Source: an uncultured Ruminococcus sp. (GTDB lineage: Bacteria > Bacillota > Clostridia > Oscillospirales > CAG-272). From it: DNA of 6,580 nt. The translations under genes were made by a program, and so were the position numbers. Shown piece by piece: positions 5,993 through 6,580 of this stretch. Every line of letters begins with the position of its first letter. The stretch's first letter is position 1. The notes beneath the pieces were generated by a model, which saw only the letters and a program-made list of their open reading frames with translations, was not told where the DNA came from and did not search any database. Where the stretch lies: NCBI GenBank assembly GCA_902783905.1, contig CACZSP010000134.1, forward strand, positions 1 through 6,580, written 5' to 3'.

Positions 5993-6580
5993 TCATTCCT
6001 CCGCGTCGGAAACCGACACGGTGATCCTGTCGTCCGCTCTGTCCAGCAGTACGCGCGGAATATTGATGCGCTCCATCTCGCCGGGCGCCATATACTCTCT
6101 CTTGAAGGAGGCGATCTTTTGGTCTCCCGACGCAACGGTTATGACCGATTTCTTCCTCGGGCGGTTTGTGCGGAAGAAGATCCCGGCGTTCTTTTCGACG
6201 TTTTCCGGTCTGATCTTCACCGGGACGGTATAGTTGACGCCGTCGCCCGGAATCACATCGATCACCCTTCCGGATACACGTTTCCCGGCGGCGTATTCGG
6301 CGGCCGCGGCGCCGGCTCTCATCGATTCCTCGGTGACGAAGTCGACAAGATCGTGAACGTGAACAACGTTGCCGCTGGCAAAGACGCCTTCGGTCATGGT
6401 CATCATATTCTCATAGACGGCCGGACCGTTGGTGCGGGGGTTGATCTCGATGCCTGCGTTGCGCGTAAGCTCGTTTTCCGGGATAAGTCCGACCGAGAGG
6501 AGAACGGTGTCGCATTCGATTTCGAACTCGCTGCCCGGTATCGGATCATATCCGTTCACCTTCGACACGATCACCTTTTC
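5993..6580 (-). CDS. FAD-dependent NAD(P) oxidoreductase, C-terminal part (cut by window edge)
   Basis: Only the last 195 codons are in the window; the frame runs open through position 6580, so the GTG at 6572-6574 is an internal valine, not the start. The visible part belongs to a pyridine-nucleotide-disulfide/thioredoxin-reductase-like flavoprotein. CDTVLLSVGLIPEN (visible residues 23-36) is the strand-loop ending the NAD(P) domain, and GVFASGNVVHVHDLVDFV (65-82) is the C-terminal FAD-contact motif. That motif has Asn where many relatives have Asp (GN for GD), as I recall for this subgroup. About 90 further residues, rich in predicted beta strands, follow as a C-terminal extension. No redox CxxC is visible in this part. 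It is the most upstream visible gene of the leftward operon and is followed by DUF1667. In clostridial genomes this pair typically lies next to a glycerol-3-phosphate dehydrogenase, which may lie just beyond the edge; this is a prediction. Confidence 0.88.
   Translation of the reverse strand, partial: EKVIVSKVNGYDPIPGSEFEIECDTVLLSVGLIPENELTRNAGIEINPRTNGPAVYENMMTMTEGVFASGNVVHVHDLVDFVTEESMRAGAAAAEYAAGKRVSGRVIDVIPGDGVNYTVPVKIRPENVEKNAGIFFRTNRPRKKSVITVASGDQKIASFKREYMAPGEMERINIPRVLLDRADDRITVSVSDAEE

Noticed and set aside
5698..6233. + strand open frames opposite DUF1667 and the oxidoreductase
   Set aside because: They overlap recognised genes on the opposite strand, have no family resemblance or suitable ribosome binding site, and look like antisense shadows.
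6572..6574. GTG as the start of the rightmost - strand gene
   Set aside because: The frame continues open to the window edge, and the visible part begins in the middle of an FAD/NAD(P) oxidoreductase, so this is an internal valine codon.

Overview
The window looks like a piece of chromosome from an anaerobic, GC-rich bacterium, most likely a Bacillota/Clostridia-type organism. This rests on an aldo/keto reductase with a two-cluster ferredoxin tail, a DUF1667 protein next to an FAD oxidoreductase (an arrangement I know from clostridial glycerol-3-phosphate dehydrogenase loci), a cytosolic YunD/UshA-like nucleotidase without a signal peptide, and strong AGGAG-type ribosome binding sites. The phylum is an inference, and species cannot be read from this sequence.

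Layout. Positions 1-2515 carry two genes on the + strand: glyA (serine hydroxymethyltransferase) and an aldo/keto reductase with a C-terminal 2x[4Fe-4S] domain. They are separated by a strong intrinsic terminator hairpin whose T-tract directly touches the ribosome binding site of the second gene. Positions 2516-2616 are a convergent intergenic region with a hairpin that can terminate transcription from both sides. Positions 2617-6580 hold a compact five-gene operon on the - strand, reading from right to left: the C-terminal part of an FAD-dependent oxidoreductase (cut by the window edge), a DUF1667 four-cysteine protein, a YgjV-like membrane protein, a nucleoside hydrolase, and a cytosolic 5'-nucleotidase-family metallophosphatase. 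The spacings are 19 nt, a 1-nt overlap (TGATG), 4 nt and 3 nt.

How the genes may work together. The last two operon genes form a plausible two-step route: nucleoside monophosphate to nucleoside plus phosphate, then nucleoside to base plus ribose. The first two form a redox module (FAD/NAD(P) oxidoreductase plus small cysteine protein) that in other genomes accompanies glycerol-3-phosphate dehydrogenase. YgjV is a membrane protein of unknown role between the two halves. GlyA feeds one-carbon units to folate and hence to purine and thymidylate synthesis, but it is divergent in transcription from the salvage genes and nothing here ties it to them.

I saw no tRNA or rRNA gene, CRISPR array, insertion sequence, phage gene or attachment site. 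Genes cover nearly everything; the largest gap is about 100 bases. No completely new system stands out. The best leads are the operon that joins a redox module to nucleotide breakdown, the terminator abutting a ribosome binding site, a 22-bp perfect palindrome just inside glyA, and the nucleoside hydrolase whose usual catalytic histidine position holds proline.
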